From contig CAZUZI010000017.1 of assembly GCA_964625015.1 (NCBI GenBank), positions 1-18,018 of the forward strand: DNA of 18,018 nucleotides. Direction: 5' to 3'. Every line of letters begins with the position of its first letter. Position 1 is the stretch's first letter. The notes below the pieces were generated by a model. That model had not been told where the DNA came from and did no database searches. It was given only the letters and a program-made list of their open reading frames with translations. This document shows, piece by piece, positions 6,269-14,755 of this stretch. Both the position numbers and the translations under genes were made by a program. This DNA comes from UBA5209 sp964625015 (GTDB lineage Bacteria; Patescibacteriota; Dojkabacteria; SC72).

Positions 6269-7309
6269 TACCTGCCTACTTAAATATTCCAACCTCTCAG
6301 TATCTTTAAATCTATCATCAGAACCTAATACAACAGTTACTAATTCGTTCATATTTCCATACACAAAATACCCAACAAAGCACTGTTTAGCCATATCCGT
6401 AATACCAGTTTTTAAACCTCTAATATATTTGTTTACACCATATAGCTTGTTTGTGCTATATATAGTCTCACTAACTAATTCATCACCAGAATTCCATGAA
6501 ATCTTTGAACCACCAAGACTTGTTATATCTAAAATATATTTATAATTAAGCACTGCAGAAACAAGTTTACCTACATCCCTTGCAGTTGAGAAGTTACCCT
6601 CGCTATCTAATCCTGCAGGATTATCAAAGGAGCTACTATCCATACCAAGAGATTTTGCTTTCTTATTCATTGCAGAAATAAAGGAATCATACCCATTAGG
6701 ATATGCATTAGCCAATATAAATGCACTATCATTAAACGAGCTAAGAAGCATTGATTTAAGAAGATAATCAATCTTTATCCTATCACCATTCTTTAGCTCA
6801 AGTTTCCAATCTAAATCTTCTGGAATATTTTCTAAACTAACATCAACAGAATCCTCTATATTCATGCTATCCAAAGCAACCATTACTGATATTAGCTTTG
6901 TAATACTTGCAATTGGCATCTTTTCATCAATATTCTTTTCATAAATAATAGAACCGTTCTTTCCATCAAATACAAGTACACTCGAAGCAGAAATATCATT
7001 AACAGAAATACCCAATGTTTTAGGAGAAACATCAAACTCATCCTCAATTACATAGAAAGATGATTGTCTATCTCTCTCAATTGCTTCAATATACTCAACA
7101 GGTTCTTTTCTGAAAAGAATAAATAACAATACAGATGTAATAACAGAAAGAATTAGTAAAAAACTTAGAATAATTTTTGCAGCCTTTTTCTTCTTTGTAA
7201 GATTCTTTTCTAATTCCTTTGCTTCTAAACCTGCCTTATATGCCTGTTTAAAAAGCTTCTCATCATATCTTTCATCAGGAAGAGTTTTTTCTCTATTTGC
7301 ACTATTCAT
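6260..7309 (-). CDS. D-alanyl-D-alanine carboxypeptidase (penicillin-binding protein family, S11-like)
   Basis: The 349-residue enzyme trims the terminal D-alanine of peptidoglycan stem peptides outside the membrane. The three signatures of serine penicillin-binding enzymes are in order: SITK (135-138, catalytic Ser135 and Lys138), SFN (191-193) and KTG (300-302). The N-terminus is unusual for the family: about 46 charged cytoplasmic residues precede one transmembrane helix (about 46-66), giving an N-terminal anchor in place of a cleaved signal plus the C-terminal amphipathic anchor of classic DacA. It lies 39 bp after aspS on the same strand and is probably cotranscribed with it. The 3' end overlaps the convergent 4967 gene by 9 bp, with no terminator visible between them. 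Confidence 0.9.
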   Translation of the reverse strand: MNSANREKTLPDERYDEKLFKQAYKAGLEAKELEKNLTKKKKAAKIILSFLLILSVITSVLLFILFRKEPVEYIEAIERDRQSSFYVIEDEFDVSPKTLGISVNDISASSVLVFDGKNGSIIYEKNIDEKMPIASITKLISVMVALDSMNIEDSVDVSLENIPEDLDWKLELKNGDRIKIDYLLKSMLLSSFNDSAFILANAYPNGYDSFISAMNKKAKSLGMDSSSFDNPAGLDSEGNFSTARDVGKLVSAVLNYKYILDITSLGGSKISWNSGDELVSETIYSTNKLYGVNKYIRGLKTGITDMAKQCFVGYFVYGNMNELVTVVLGSDDRFKDTERLEYLSRQVLK

Positions 7310-7348
7310 GAATCTATCAAGATATATTACTCTCTGATATTAACATAT

Positions 7349-8680
7349 TTATTTTCTTGCGAGTAATTTTCCCAATCTATTTGGAGTATTTGGTAGATAT
7401 GTAGCCTCAAGAATACTTCCAAGACCCAATATCTTCATTAGGAGTCTCTCTGTTCCTATCGCAAATCCACCATGAGGAGGACAACCATATTTAAAATATT
7501 CAAAATAGTCAGCAAGAGATTGCTCACTTATACCTCTTTCTCTAGCATTTTTAACTAACTCTTCCAACCGATGTTCTCTTTGTGCTCCGGTAGTAATTTC
7601 AAGACCCTTCCAGAATAGGTCATACCCTAATGCTAATGATGGGTTGTTTGAATCTTTCATGTGATAGAATGCACGTCTCGCATGAGGATAGTCAACCATG
7701 AAGAAGAATTCCGAACCAGTTTCTTTCTCCACTATTTCACCAATAGCTTTCTCCTCTTCCGGAGAGAAATCTCCTGTATCCTTACTCGGAACACCTGCTT
7801 CTGCTAATTTCTTCTTTGCATCTACAACAGTCATATACGGGAAATCACTGTCAGGGACTTTAATATCTAAACCAAAGACTCTTTTCACATCATCTCCAAA
7901 TTTCTCATTAACCTTTCTTAACATATATTTGAGCATCTCTTGCTCAAAATGACATACATCTTTGTACGAATCAATATAGCCAATCTCTACATCAAAACTA
8001 GTATATTCAGTTAAATGCCTTGTAGTAAAGGATTTTTCTGCTCTAAATACAGGTCCCATATTAAAAACCCTTTCTAAATCGGCAGCAATACCCATCTGTT
8101 TATGAAACTGAGGTGATTGTGCAAGATATGCCTTCCTATCAAAATATTTAACCTCAAAAACATTTGCACCAGATTCACTTGCAGCACCAATTATTCTTGG
8201 AGCTTGAATCTCAACAAAACCATTCTCTATACAATATTCTCTTAATGAGTGACCTATGTCTGTTGCAACAGACATCATTAATGCATTTCTCTCACTTCTT
8301 AAATCTATGAATCTATTATCCAATCTCTTATCTAAAGCAGATACATTGCTGGTACGAGGCTCTTCAATAACAATAGGTAAAGGAGTATTTGCTAATGAAT
8401 CAATATTAAGACTCTTAATTGCAACCTCATATCCCTGTGCAACCTGTTTTGCTTCTTTAACATCACCAACAATATCTACAACAGACTCATTAGTTAATGA
8501 TTTAGCTTTTTTAAAAACCTCTTCATCTTGATACCAAGCAACAGTTTGAACCTTACCAGACCTATCTCTAAGCACAATGAAAATTATCTTACCCTGATCT
8601 CTAACAGTATCTACCCTTCCCCTTATTCGAACTTCTTGACCAATAAAATTTGATAATTCTTGTATATGTACTCTTTCCAT
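7349..8680 (-). CDS. aspS: Aspartyl-tRNA synthetase, archaeal/eukaryotic type (possibly non-discriminating)
   Basis: Class II synthetase that charges tRNA-Asp. At 443 residues it lacks the ~130-residue GAD insertion of ordinary bacterial AspRS (about 590), matching the short archaeal-type form. Visible features are an N-terminal OB-fold anticodon-binding domain (about 1-100, RDRSGKVQTV), DNRFIDLRS (121-129) in motif 1, FRAEKSFTTRHLTEYTSFD (212-230, motif 2), GLEITTGAQREHR (359-371), and motif 3 GGFAIGTERLLM (404-415). Some enzymes of this type also charge tRNA-Asn; the discriminating residues cannot be assigned securely here. A T-box-like leader lies directly upstream; dacA follows. Confidence 0.93.
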   Translation of the reverse strand: MERVHIQELSNFIGQEVRIRGRVDTVRDQGKIIFIVLRDRSGKVQTVAWYQDEEVFKKAKSLTNESVVDIVGDVKEAKQVAQGYEVAIKSLNIDSLANTPLPIVIEEPRTSNVSALDKRLDNRFIDLRSERNALMMSVATDIGHSLREYCIENGFVEIQAPRIIGAASESGANVFEVKYFDRKAYLAQSPQFHKQMGIAADLERVFNMGPVFRAEKSFTTRHLTEYTSFDVEIGYIDSYKDVCHFEQEMLKYMLRKVNEKFGDDVKRVFGLDIKVPDSDFPYMTVVDAKKKLAEAGVPSKDTGDFSPEEEKAIGEIVEKETGSEFFFMVDYPHARRAFYHMKDSNNPSLALGYDLFWKGLEITTGAQREHRLEELVKNARERGISEQSLADYFEYFKYGCPPHGGFAIGTERLLMKILGLGSILEATYLPNTPNRLGKLLARK

Positions 8681-8774
8681 TCTTATATTTAATATATTTT
8701 AAGGAAAGGGGACGATATTACTACCGCGGTGCCACCCCAGTTGTCTTGTGGACCTCTTGTATTTTGCACTGTCA
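8681..8774 (-). promoter_or_regulatory. T-box-like RNA leader of aspS
   Basis: The minus-strand transcript upstream of aspS contains GGGGUGGCACCGCGG (8738-8724), matching the T-box core AGGGUGGNACCGCG. It folds into a canonical antiterminator: A1 helix GGGG/CCCC (8735-8738 with 8708-8711), a 7-nt bulge UGGCACC, A2 helix GCGGUA/UAUCGU with one or two G-U pairs, and a GUAA tetraloop (8718-8721). The bulge UGGC would pair with a tRNA ending GCCA, as expected for tRNA-Asp with G73. A competing hairpin GGUCCAC/GUGGCACC (8748-8754 with 8728-8735) would hide the bulge. GAC (Asp) triplets occur at 8771-8773 and 8743-8745 as possible specifiers. The leader is only about 94 nt from the predicted promoter; full Stem I is not evident, and the 3' side (UUUCCUU) is a poor terminator. 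Confidence 0.82.
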
Positions 8775-8780
8775 CACCCA

Positions 8781-8810
8781 ATTATACTTTAAACCTCCAC
8801 TCTTTTACAA
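8781..8810 (-). promoter_or_regulatory. Candidate promoter for the T-box leader and aspS
   Basis: On the minus strand TTGTAA (8805-8810), an 18-bp spacer and a perfect TATAAT (8781-8786) overlap the end and stop codon of recJ. Transcription would begin near 8774, giving a leader of about 94 nt before aspS. If transcripts instead come through from recJ, a longer leader with more structure is possible. Confidence 0.5.
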
Positions 8811-10482
8811 GGAACTGAATATCTTCTCTACCATTAAAAGAATTAACACCGATACTACCGACTACATCAATTATACTATCCACCTTAATCTCTTCAGTAT
8901 CCTCGTCGCAATTGAAGAGAACAAGTGTAATTAAATCAATACCATCACCCTTACAAAGTAATTTCATATGATTACCTAGCTTACCCATTATGCTTTTCTT
9001 AACTACAACGAGATCCTTCATACCAATAACTGGTTTCCTGTTTCCATATCCGAATGGTTTCAACGAATCTAGAGTATTTAGTAATGAAAATGATATATCA
9101 CTAGAACTAAGTAAAAGATCAATATGTAAATCCTTCACTAACATATCATCAGTAATCTCCCTGTCCGCTACACTATGTATACACTTCGCGAACTCTTTCT
9201 CCATCTCCGGTAAAATTGTAAATCCAGCAGCCTGTTCATGTCCTCCATATCTAGAAAGATACTCACTACATTCTGTTAAAGCCTTTGTAATATCAAAGCC
9301 ATCTATACTCCTTGCACTTCCCCTTACACCTTCCATACCCCTTGTACCAACAAGTACAGGTCTATGATATTTCTCATTAAGTTTACCTGCAATTAATCCA
9401 ACAATACCTTCATGCCAATTATCACCTACAACAAATATTAATGTGTTACTGTATAAATCGCCAATCATGCTTTCTGCTTCATCAATACCACTTTGTGTAA
9501 GAAATTGCCTTTGATAGTTAGTTTCATTAAGTATATTCGCTATATTTCTACAAACATCGACATTCTTACTTACAAGAAGTTTAACAGCATCAAGAGGCGA
9601 ACCAATTCTTCCTGCAGCATTAATTCTAGGACCAAGAACATATCCCAAATGATAGCTATCTATCTCCTTCCTATTAATACCTGCAATAGCAATTAATTCA
9701 TTAAGACCAAGTCTTGTCCCGTTCTTTATCTGCTCTAAACCGAAAGATACCACAACTCTATTAATACCAACTAATGGCATTAAATCTGTAACAGTAGCAA
9801 GAGCAACCAAATCTAATCCAGCAGTATCAGGAGTTATTGATGAATCCATACCCAATTCCTCCTTAATTGCTTGTACAAGAAGAAAAGCAACAAAAGACCC
9901 ACAGACACTCATCTCAGGATATTCATAATCTGGATACATTGGGTGTACAAGAGTATAGTCTAAACTATCTAAGATATCCTCTGGAGGCTGATGATGATCA
10001 GTTATGACAAAATGAATACCATTCTCATCTCTGTATTTCTTTATCAACTCCTTGTCTCTTACACCACAATCAACAGAGATAACCATATTAGCATTCATAG
10101 AAACCATATCATTTAATGAAGATACTGTTAACCCATATCCTTGATCAACCCGATTAGGTATATACGGTACAACATCTATATTCTTTCCTAAGAACTTACC
10201 AACATCTTTAAAGAGGAATTCCCACAATATACTTACAGAACAGATACCATCTGCATCAAAATCTCCATGTATTAATATCTTCTTACCACTCTTTACAGCC
10301 TCTACAATTTCTTTCGCTGCAGTTAACGAATCATGTAACTTCTCGAAATGATAGATACTATCCAACGAAGGATGAAGAAACGAAAATATATCTGAAACTC
10401 CTCTAGATTTGAGTAAATAATCAACAAAATCATCCTCTGTTTTATCTGGGAATACCCAATTACTCTTGCTCTTCAGTGTCAT
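8782..10482 (-). CDS. recJ: Single-stranded-DNA-specific exonuclease RecJ
   Basis: The 566-residue DHH-family nuclease degrades single-stranded DNA 5' to 3' in recombination and repair. The DHH motifs are present: DFDADG (74-79), VDCG (137-140) and TDHHQPP (161-167), with GPRINAAGRIGS (284-295). A DHHA1 domain follows with RGSARSIDG (387-395) and GGHEQAAG (413-420), then a C-terminal OB-like domain (LKPFGYGNRKP). Length is normal for RecJ. The start ATG at 10482 lies 23 bases inside the end of recX, so the genes are translationally coupled. The stop codon is embedded in the putative promoter of the aspS leader. Confidence 0.95.
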   Translation of the reverse strand: MTLKSKSNWVFPDKTEDDFVDYLLKSRGVSDIFSFLHPSLDSIYHFEKLHDSLTAAKEIVEAVKSGKKILIHGDFDADGICSVSILWEFLFKDVGKFLGKNIDVVPYIPNRVDQGYGLTVSSLNDMVSMNANMVISVDCGVRDKELIKKYRDENGIHFVITDHHQPPEDILDSLDYTLVHPMYPDYEYPEMSVCGSFVAFLLVQAIKEELGMDSSITPDTAGLDLVALATVTDLMPLVGINRVVVSFGLEQIKNGTRLGLNELIAIAGINRKEIDSYHLGYVLGPRINAAGRIGSPLDAVKLLVSKNVDVCRNIANILNETNYQRQFLTQSGIDEAESMIGDLYSNTLIFVVGDNWHEGIVGLIAGKLNEKYHRPVLVGTRGMEGVRGSARSIDGFDITKALTECSEYLSRYGGHEQAAGFTILPEMEKEFAKCIHSVADREITDDMLVKDLHIDLLLSSSDISFSLLNTLDSLKPFGYGNRKPVIGMKDLVVVKKSIMGKLGNHMKLLCKGDGIDLITLVLFNCDEDTEEIKVDSIIDVVGSIGVNSFNGREDIQFLVKEWRFKV

Positions 10483-11116
10483 ATTCTAATTTCTCAATTA
10501 AATCCCAAGAGAAACCCTTTCTCATAAGAAAACCAACCATTCTTTGATCTTCTTTACTAAAAGCTTTTCCCCTAAATTTTTTCCTAAATGTATTTTTTAA
10601 AACCTCATACTCATCAGTAATTTCCTCATCACATATTAATTGAGCTATCTCCTTACTAATACCCTTTGAAAGAAGTTCTGCTATTAAAATATTCTTTCCC
10701 CTTGGCCGATTCCTTAACCTACTTTGTACAAACATCCTAGCATACTCTTCATCGTTGATAAGATGGAAATCTTTTAATCTCCCCACTATTTTCTCAAACA
10801 TACTATCCCAATCTACTTGTAAATCCTCTTTGTACCAAACACCTTTCTTCTTAAATCGAAGATCCTTCAGATATTTAAAAATCTGGAATTCACTCTTAGG
10901 ACTCTTAGAAAGATACTCCATAGCTCTATTCTGAAATCTACTCTGCAATTCCTCGTACAATATCCTTTCCAATGTATCATCATTAATACTTAAACCTTCA
11001 TACAAAGATTCCTTTGCTAAAGTATCAATTGATATACCACAAAAAAACTTACCATCAATATACAGATTAACTCTGTTAGGATCTCTTTTTTGATATTCTA
11101 ATTTCGTTACAATCAT
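10460..11116 (-). CDS. recX: Regulatory protein RecX
   Basis: The 218-residue protein is a RecX-type modulator that binds and restrains RecA filaments. Repeats of the RecX three-helix module can be seen: AMEYLSKSPKSEFQIFKYLK (about 65-84), LINDEEYARMFVQSRL with PRGKNILIAELLSKG (about 119-151), and DQRMVGFLMRKGFSWDLI near the C-terminus. The N-terminal KRDPNRVNLYIDGKF strand region is typical. The start overlaps the recA stop by one base (TAATG), and the end overlaps recJ by 23 bases. No Shine-Dalgarno precedes the start. Confidence 0.92.
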   Translation of the reverse strand: MIVTKLEYQKRDPNRVNLYIDGKFFCGISIDTLAKESLYEGLSINDDTLERILYEELQSRFQNRAMEYLSKSPKSEFQIFKYLKDLRFKKKGVWYKEDLQVDWDSMFEKIVGRLKDFHLINDEEYARMFVQSRLRNRPRGKNILIAELLSKGISKEIAQLICDEEITDEYEVLKNTFRKKFRGKAFSKEDQRMVGFLMRKGFSWDLIEKLEYDTEEQE

Positions 11117-12135
11117 TACTTCATTGTAACACGAACAGCTTTTTCAATACCGTCTTTAAGTTTGGTGTCTTCCTTCAGTAGAGCAACAGTAGCATCCTTA
11201 CCCTGTGCAAGCTGCTGATCACCGTATCTAAACCATGCACCAGATTTTTGTACAATACCTAACTGCATTGCAGCATCCAAGATACTACTCTCTTTATCAA
11301 TACCCATAGGGTATATCATATCAAATGTTGCCTCCTTGAAAGGAGGTGCCATCTTGTTCTTTACGACCTTAACAACTCTAGAGTGACCTATTACATTACC
11401 ATCTTTTACTATCTTCTCTCTCTGCCTAATATCCATACGTATTGAAGCATAGAATTTTAATGCGTTACCACCGGTAGTAGTTTCAGGATTACCAAACATA
11501 ACTCCAATCTTCATACGAAGTTGATTAAGGAAGATGATTGTAGTACCTGTTTTACCAGAAATAGCAGTAATCTTTCTTAAAGCCTGAGACATTAATCTTG
11601 CCTGCAGACCCATATGACTATCACCCATCTCTCCCTCTATTTCTGCCCTAGGAGTTAAAGCGGCAACAGAGTCAACAACAATTACACCAAATGCAGAAGA
11701 TCTAACTAATGTCTCTAAGATCTCTAATGCTTGCTCACCGAAATCAGGTTGTGAGATATACAACTCGTCAATATTCAAACCAATATTCTTTGCATATACT
11801 GGGTCAAATGCATGTTCAGCATCTATGAAAGCAACAGCATCACCTCTCTTCTGTGCCTCAGAAAGTATATGAATTGAGAGAGTAGTTTTACCTGAAGATT
11901 CAGGACCATATATTTCAATAATTCTGCCCTTAGGAATACCACCTATACCAAGGGCCATATCAAGAGAAAGAGCACCTGTTGGTATTACCTCAACAGCAAC
12001 CCTCTCTTTACTACCTAATTTCATAATAGAACCCTTACCAAACTGTTTCTCAATCTGTGCAACTGCAATCTCAATTGCCTTACTCTTCGGATCATTAGCA
12101 ACAACTTTTTCTTCTTTTTTATTAGCAGGTACCAT
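11116..12135 (-). CDS. recA: Recombinase RecA
   Basis: The 339-residue strand-exchange ATPase shows all hallmarks: Walker A GPESSGKTT (77-85), IDAEHAFDP (104-112), Walker B VIVVDSVAAL (151-160), and NQLRMKIGVMFGNPETTTGG (204-223) covering the L2 DNA-binding loop. The protein ends at VTMK shortly after the core C-terminal domain, so the acidic tail that restrains RecA in many bacteria appears to be absent. A charged N-terminal extension (about 1-17) precedes the usual first helix. A TATAGT box lies 8 nt upstream of the ATG. It is first gene of the overlapping recA-recX-recJ set. Confidence 0.97.
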   Translation of the reverse strand: MVPANKKEEKVVANDPKSKAIEIAVAQIEKQFGKGSIMKLGSKERVAVEVIPTGALSLDMALGIGGIPKGRIIEIYGPESSGKTTLSIHILSEAQKRGDAVAFIDAEHAFDPVYAKNIGLNIDELYISQPDFGEQALEILETLVRSSAFGVIVVDSVAALTPRAEIEGEMGDSHMGLQARLMSQALRKITAISGKTGTTIIFLNQLRMKIGVMFGNPETTTGGNALKFYASIRMDIRQREKIVKDGNVIGHSRVVKVVKNKMAPPFKEATFDMIYPMGIDKESSILDAAMQLGIVQKSGAWFRYGDQQLAQGKDATVALLKEDTKLKDGIEKAVRVTMK

Positions 12136-12143
12136 AGTAAATG

Positions 12144-12149
12144 ACTATA
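12144..12149 (-). promoter_or_regulatory. Possible recA -10 box, leaderless spacing
   Basis: TATAGT on the minus strand is 8 nt from the recA ATG, with no clear -35 at 16-18 bp and no LexA-like palindrome recognised in the 84-bp gap. The alternative TAATAT three bases upstream would leave a leader of only a few nucleotides. Confidence 0.4.
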
Positions 12150-12219
12150 TTAAGTTATATACAATAGGATAACAGAGGTAGAAACCAAGGTCAAAAATAT
12201 CTCAAAATATTAATGAATA

Positions 12220-12819
12220 TTACACTCTTAGATACTCTGATAAATTCTCAATGAATGTATTTCGAAGCATCTCTTTCTCTCTAATATACCTAGCAACCTC
12301 TATCTGTATAGAAGGTACTCTAAGCTTAGAAGCAACAAACTCACCAAGAGTTTCCTGATCCGAATCACAGAATCTAAATACACATGTACTAAGATCTCTA
12401 AGATTTCCTCTATCAACAGCCTTGCACACATCATTAGCTAAAGATATAGATCTAGAAAATTTAGAAGGATAGTAAACACCAACATCAAACTCATGCTCAT
12501 CACTTAAACCATGAATATCAACAAATTTAGAGATTCTTTTCTCTTTAACAATCTCAAAAACTGCTTGCTTGTAAGCATTACTCTTTAATGGATAGTAATT
12601 AGGATCATATCCACACTCATCTGTAAGCATAATTCCCCAGCTACCAGTATTAAAACAAACTTCTTTAACAATCTCATCTGTCCAAGGCTCTGCGAATTTG
12701 TAAGAAAGAGTTAAAGATGGTCTTCTATGAGAAAAAGCATGAGGAGCAGACAGAAGTACAGGATTTGTTCCTTCAATAATCTTAAAATCTTTACCAATAT
12801 TCATAGTATAAATTAACAT
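12220..12819 (-). CDS. N-formylglutamate amidohydrolase-like (FGase family) zinc hydrolase
   Basis: The 199-residue protein has the layout of the FGase family of zinc amidohydrolases related to carboxypeptidases: LLSAPHAFSHRRP (22-34) with candidate zinc-ligand His27, WTDEIVKE (46-53), FVDIHGLSDEHEFDVGVYY (99-117) with Asp101 and His103, and QIEVARYIRE (172-181) with Glu174. No signal peptide or membrane helix. Known members cleave N-formyl-glutamate or similar N-acyl amino acids, but there is no histidine-degradation gene nearby, so the substrate is open. The start may be the ATG at 12819 (GATACT 5 nt upstream) or at 12804. It lies 84 bp upstream of recA on the same strand. Confidence 0.75.
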   Translation of the reverse strand: MLIYTMNIGKDFKIIEGTNPVLLSAPHAFSHRRPSLTLSYKFAEPWTDEIVKEVCFNTGSWGIMLTDECGYDPNYYPLKSNAYKQAVFEIVKEKRISKFVDIHGLSDEHEFDVGVYYPSKFSRSISLANDVCKAVDRGNLRDLSTCVFRFCDSDQETLGEFVASKLRVPSIQIEVARYIREKEMLRNTFIENLSEYLRV

Positions 12820-12861
12820 AAGTAAGTATCCCTTGCCAACATATAAAAAAGAATGATACTC

Positions 12862-12890
12862 TTTAGAGTAATAAATAATTTAAATATATT
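12862..12890 (+). promoter_or_regulatory. Candidate promoter of the 12896 gene
   Basis: TTTAGA (12862-12867), a 17-bp spacer and TATATT (12885-12890) lie just 5 nt before the ATG at 12896; no Shine-Dalgarno is present. The -35 is weak, but the -10 to start-codon spacing repeats that of other genes here. Confidence 0.4.
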
Positions 12891-12895
12891 TCTAA

Positions 12896-13486
12896 ATGAA
12901 TAGAGTAAAAACTCTTGGTGCCTTGCTCCTCTCGGTCCTCTTATTACCACTCTCTACTGCACTCGCGCAGGAAGAATATCAACAAGAACCACTTGAAGAC
13001 CCTACCCTTTACTATCAACAAACAGTCTCAGATTACTCAGACTACTTCGACGATTCCACTGTTGACATTGACCCAGATGAATATCTTACAAATACTATGG
13101 AGAATACTGCAGCGGCATGGATAGCAACAGTATTTGCTGGAGGATTGATACTAGTTTGGTCAGCGATAGGACTTGCATCATATGTATACTCTGCACTTGC
13201 TTTAATGAAAATTGGAAGAGAGCTTGGATATCAAAATCCATGGTATGCATGGATACCTATCTTAAACATAATAATGCTTTTCAACTTAGGTAATCAAAAT
13301 CCTTGGTTAATACTGTTAATGCTAATCCCTGGAATAGGAGCATTAATTGTTGGAATATTTACAATAATTGCACTTGCAAACATTGCAGAGAAGAGAGGGT
13401 ATGATAAGCTAATAGCCCTATTATCATTAATTCCACTCGGAGCATATGTACTTCTGTACCTGCTCGCATGGAAACCAAAGAAGTAG
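12896..13486 (+). CDS. DUF5684-type secreted/membrane protein
   Basis: The 196-residue protein begins with a clear Sec signal peptide (basic MNRVK, hydrophobic 8-20, predicted cleavage after ALA at 24). An acidic, Tyr/Asp-rich extracellular stretch (about 25-66) follows, then a membrane region with four hydrophobic segments. The repeated pattern IGRELGYQNPWYAWIPILN, GNQNPWLILLMLIPGIG and IAEKRGYDKLIALLSLIPLG is the signature of the DUF5684 family, common in candidate-phylum genomes and sometimes annotated as signal-peptidase-like, but there is no catalytic Ser/Lys evidence. Function is unknown. It is transcribed alone and ends at a strong terminator. Confidence 0.8.
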   Translation: MNRVKTLGALLLSVLLLPLSTALAQEEYQQEPLEDPTLYYQQTVSDYSDYFDDSTVDIDPDEYLTNTMENTAAAWIATVFAGGLILVWSAIGLASYVYSALALMKIGRELGYQNPWYAWIPILNIIMLFNLGNQNPWLILLMLIPGIGALIVGIFTIIALANIAEKRGYDKLIALLSLIPLGAYVLLYLLAWKPKK

Positions 13487-13500
13487 TAAACCAGATAATT

Positions 13501-13528
13501 AAAAGAGGGGGTAACCCCTCTTTTTTTT
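13501..13528. terminator. Bidirectional intrinsic terminator
   Basis: AAAAGAGGGG, loop GTAA, then CCCCTCTTTTTTTT forms a perfect hairpin with a T run on the plus strand and an A run that becomes a T-rich tail on the minus strand. It ends both the 12896 gene (stop at 13486) and rmuC, whose stop codon overlaps its last bases. It is the only classic intrinsic terminator seen in the window. Confidence 0.93.
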
Positions 13529-14687
13529 ATAACAATGAACCTTGAGATGGAGGATTACTATCAGTAATTGCATTGAAAGAAGAATCTTCCTTGCTTAGAG
13601 TACCACCCTCTAATTTAACCATATCCATCTTTCTTCTCATCTGATTAACACGAGTAGTACTAACATCAGAGTACTGCTTCTGTAATTGCTCAATTCTTAA
13701 CCCTACCTTATCAAATTCCTCATTAAATTTTGTAAACTCTTTCTCTACAGATTGAACATGACCAACAATCTTGTAAATATTTTCCTGTATTCTGAAATTC
13801 TCATATGCCTGCTTTACCATCCTCAGTATTGCGGTGAAACTGAAAGGACCAGCAAGAACAACCTTCTTTGCCATTGCATCCTGCCATACATGAGGAAGCT
13901 TGTCATAAATAAAGGAAAATATCATCTCATTAGGTATAAAGAGGATAACGAAATCAACTGTCCTATCTTCAGGATTTATATACTCCCTTGTAGTAACCTG
14001 TTTAATCTTCTCTTTCACATCTATCTCGAACTGTTTTAAATGCTTACTCCTCATATCAGGATCATCGCTTTCAGTCATTCTTTGTAACGAAGAGTATGGG
14101 AATTTAGCATCTACATTAATCTTTGTCCTGTCTGGGAAATACACAGTAAAATCAGGCCTATTACCATTATCACCATGCTGCTTAACATATGTCTCACCCG
14201 GTACAAATCCAGCCATCTTAAGAAGATCCTCTGCAACTTGCTCACCAAATTGTCCTCTTAATTGGTTATTTGATAGTACCTTTTTTAGATTCTCTGTACT
14301 TACAGAAAGCTGTTCTGTAATTTTCTTGTACTCATCTAGAGAATTTCTTAAAGCAGAAAATGTATCAATCCTCTCTCTCTCTGAAGTCTCAAGATCCTTT
14401 TTGCTACTCTTTAAATCTTCCTGTATTACCTTAACCAACCTCTCTATCTCCCCCCTCTTGTTCTCTAAATCAACTCTAGTTTTGTTAGATTCGGCACCTA
14501 ATTTTTCATCAGCCATCCTAACTAAACTCTCATTCGCCTGATTAAGAATTGTCGGCATTATTTCATTTAATCTTTGAGATATAGTTTCGGAAATTTCATC
14601 CTGCTGTTTTCTATTCCCTCTTAAAAAAAGAAAATATATTCCAATAAAGATAACTGTAGCTCCTAATAGTCCAATTAAATACTCCAT
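13527..14687 (-). CDS. rmuC: DNA recombination protein RmuC
   Basis: From the ATG at 14687 the protein is 386 residues: an N-terminal membrane helix (about 2-22, EYLIGLLGATVIFIGIYFLFL), a long coiled coil (about 35-140), then the RmuC core. The core contains LRGQFGEQVAEDLL (about 143-156) and RPDFTVYFPDRTKINVDAKFP (177-197), which carries the PD-(D/E)XK-like Asp and DAK residues. RmuC limits inversion/recombination at short repeats and is a probable nuclease. An in-frame ATG 18 codons upstream (14741) would place a polar stretch before the membrane helix, so 14687 is preferred. Confidence 0.9.
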   Translation of the reverse strand: MEYLIGLLGATVIFIGIYFLFLRGNRKQQDEISETISQRLNEIMPTILNQANESLVRMADEKLGAESNKTRVDLENKRGEIERLVKVIQEDLKSSKKDLETSERERIDTFSALRNSLDEYKKITEQLSVSTENLKKVLSNNQLRGQFGEQVAEDLLKMAGFVPGETYVKQHGDNGNRPDFTVYFPDRTKINVDAKFPYSSLQRMTESDDPDMRSKHLKQFEIDVKEKIKQVTTREYINPEDRTVDFVILFIPNEMIFSFIYDKLPHVWQDAMAKKVVLAGPFSFTAILRMVKQAYENFRIQENIYKIVGHVQSVEKEFTKFNEEFDKVGLRIEQLQKQYSDVSTTRVNQMRRKMDMVKLEGGTLSKEDSSFNAITDSNPPSQGSLL

Positions 14688-14755
14688 AATGGCAAATTTG
14701 TTTAAATTATCGTATTCTGTATATACAATTATATCTGACAAAAACAGTATACACC

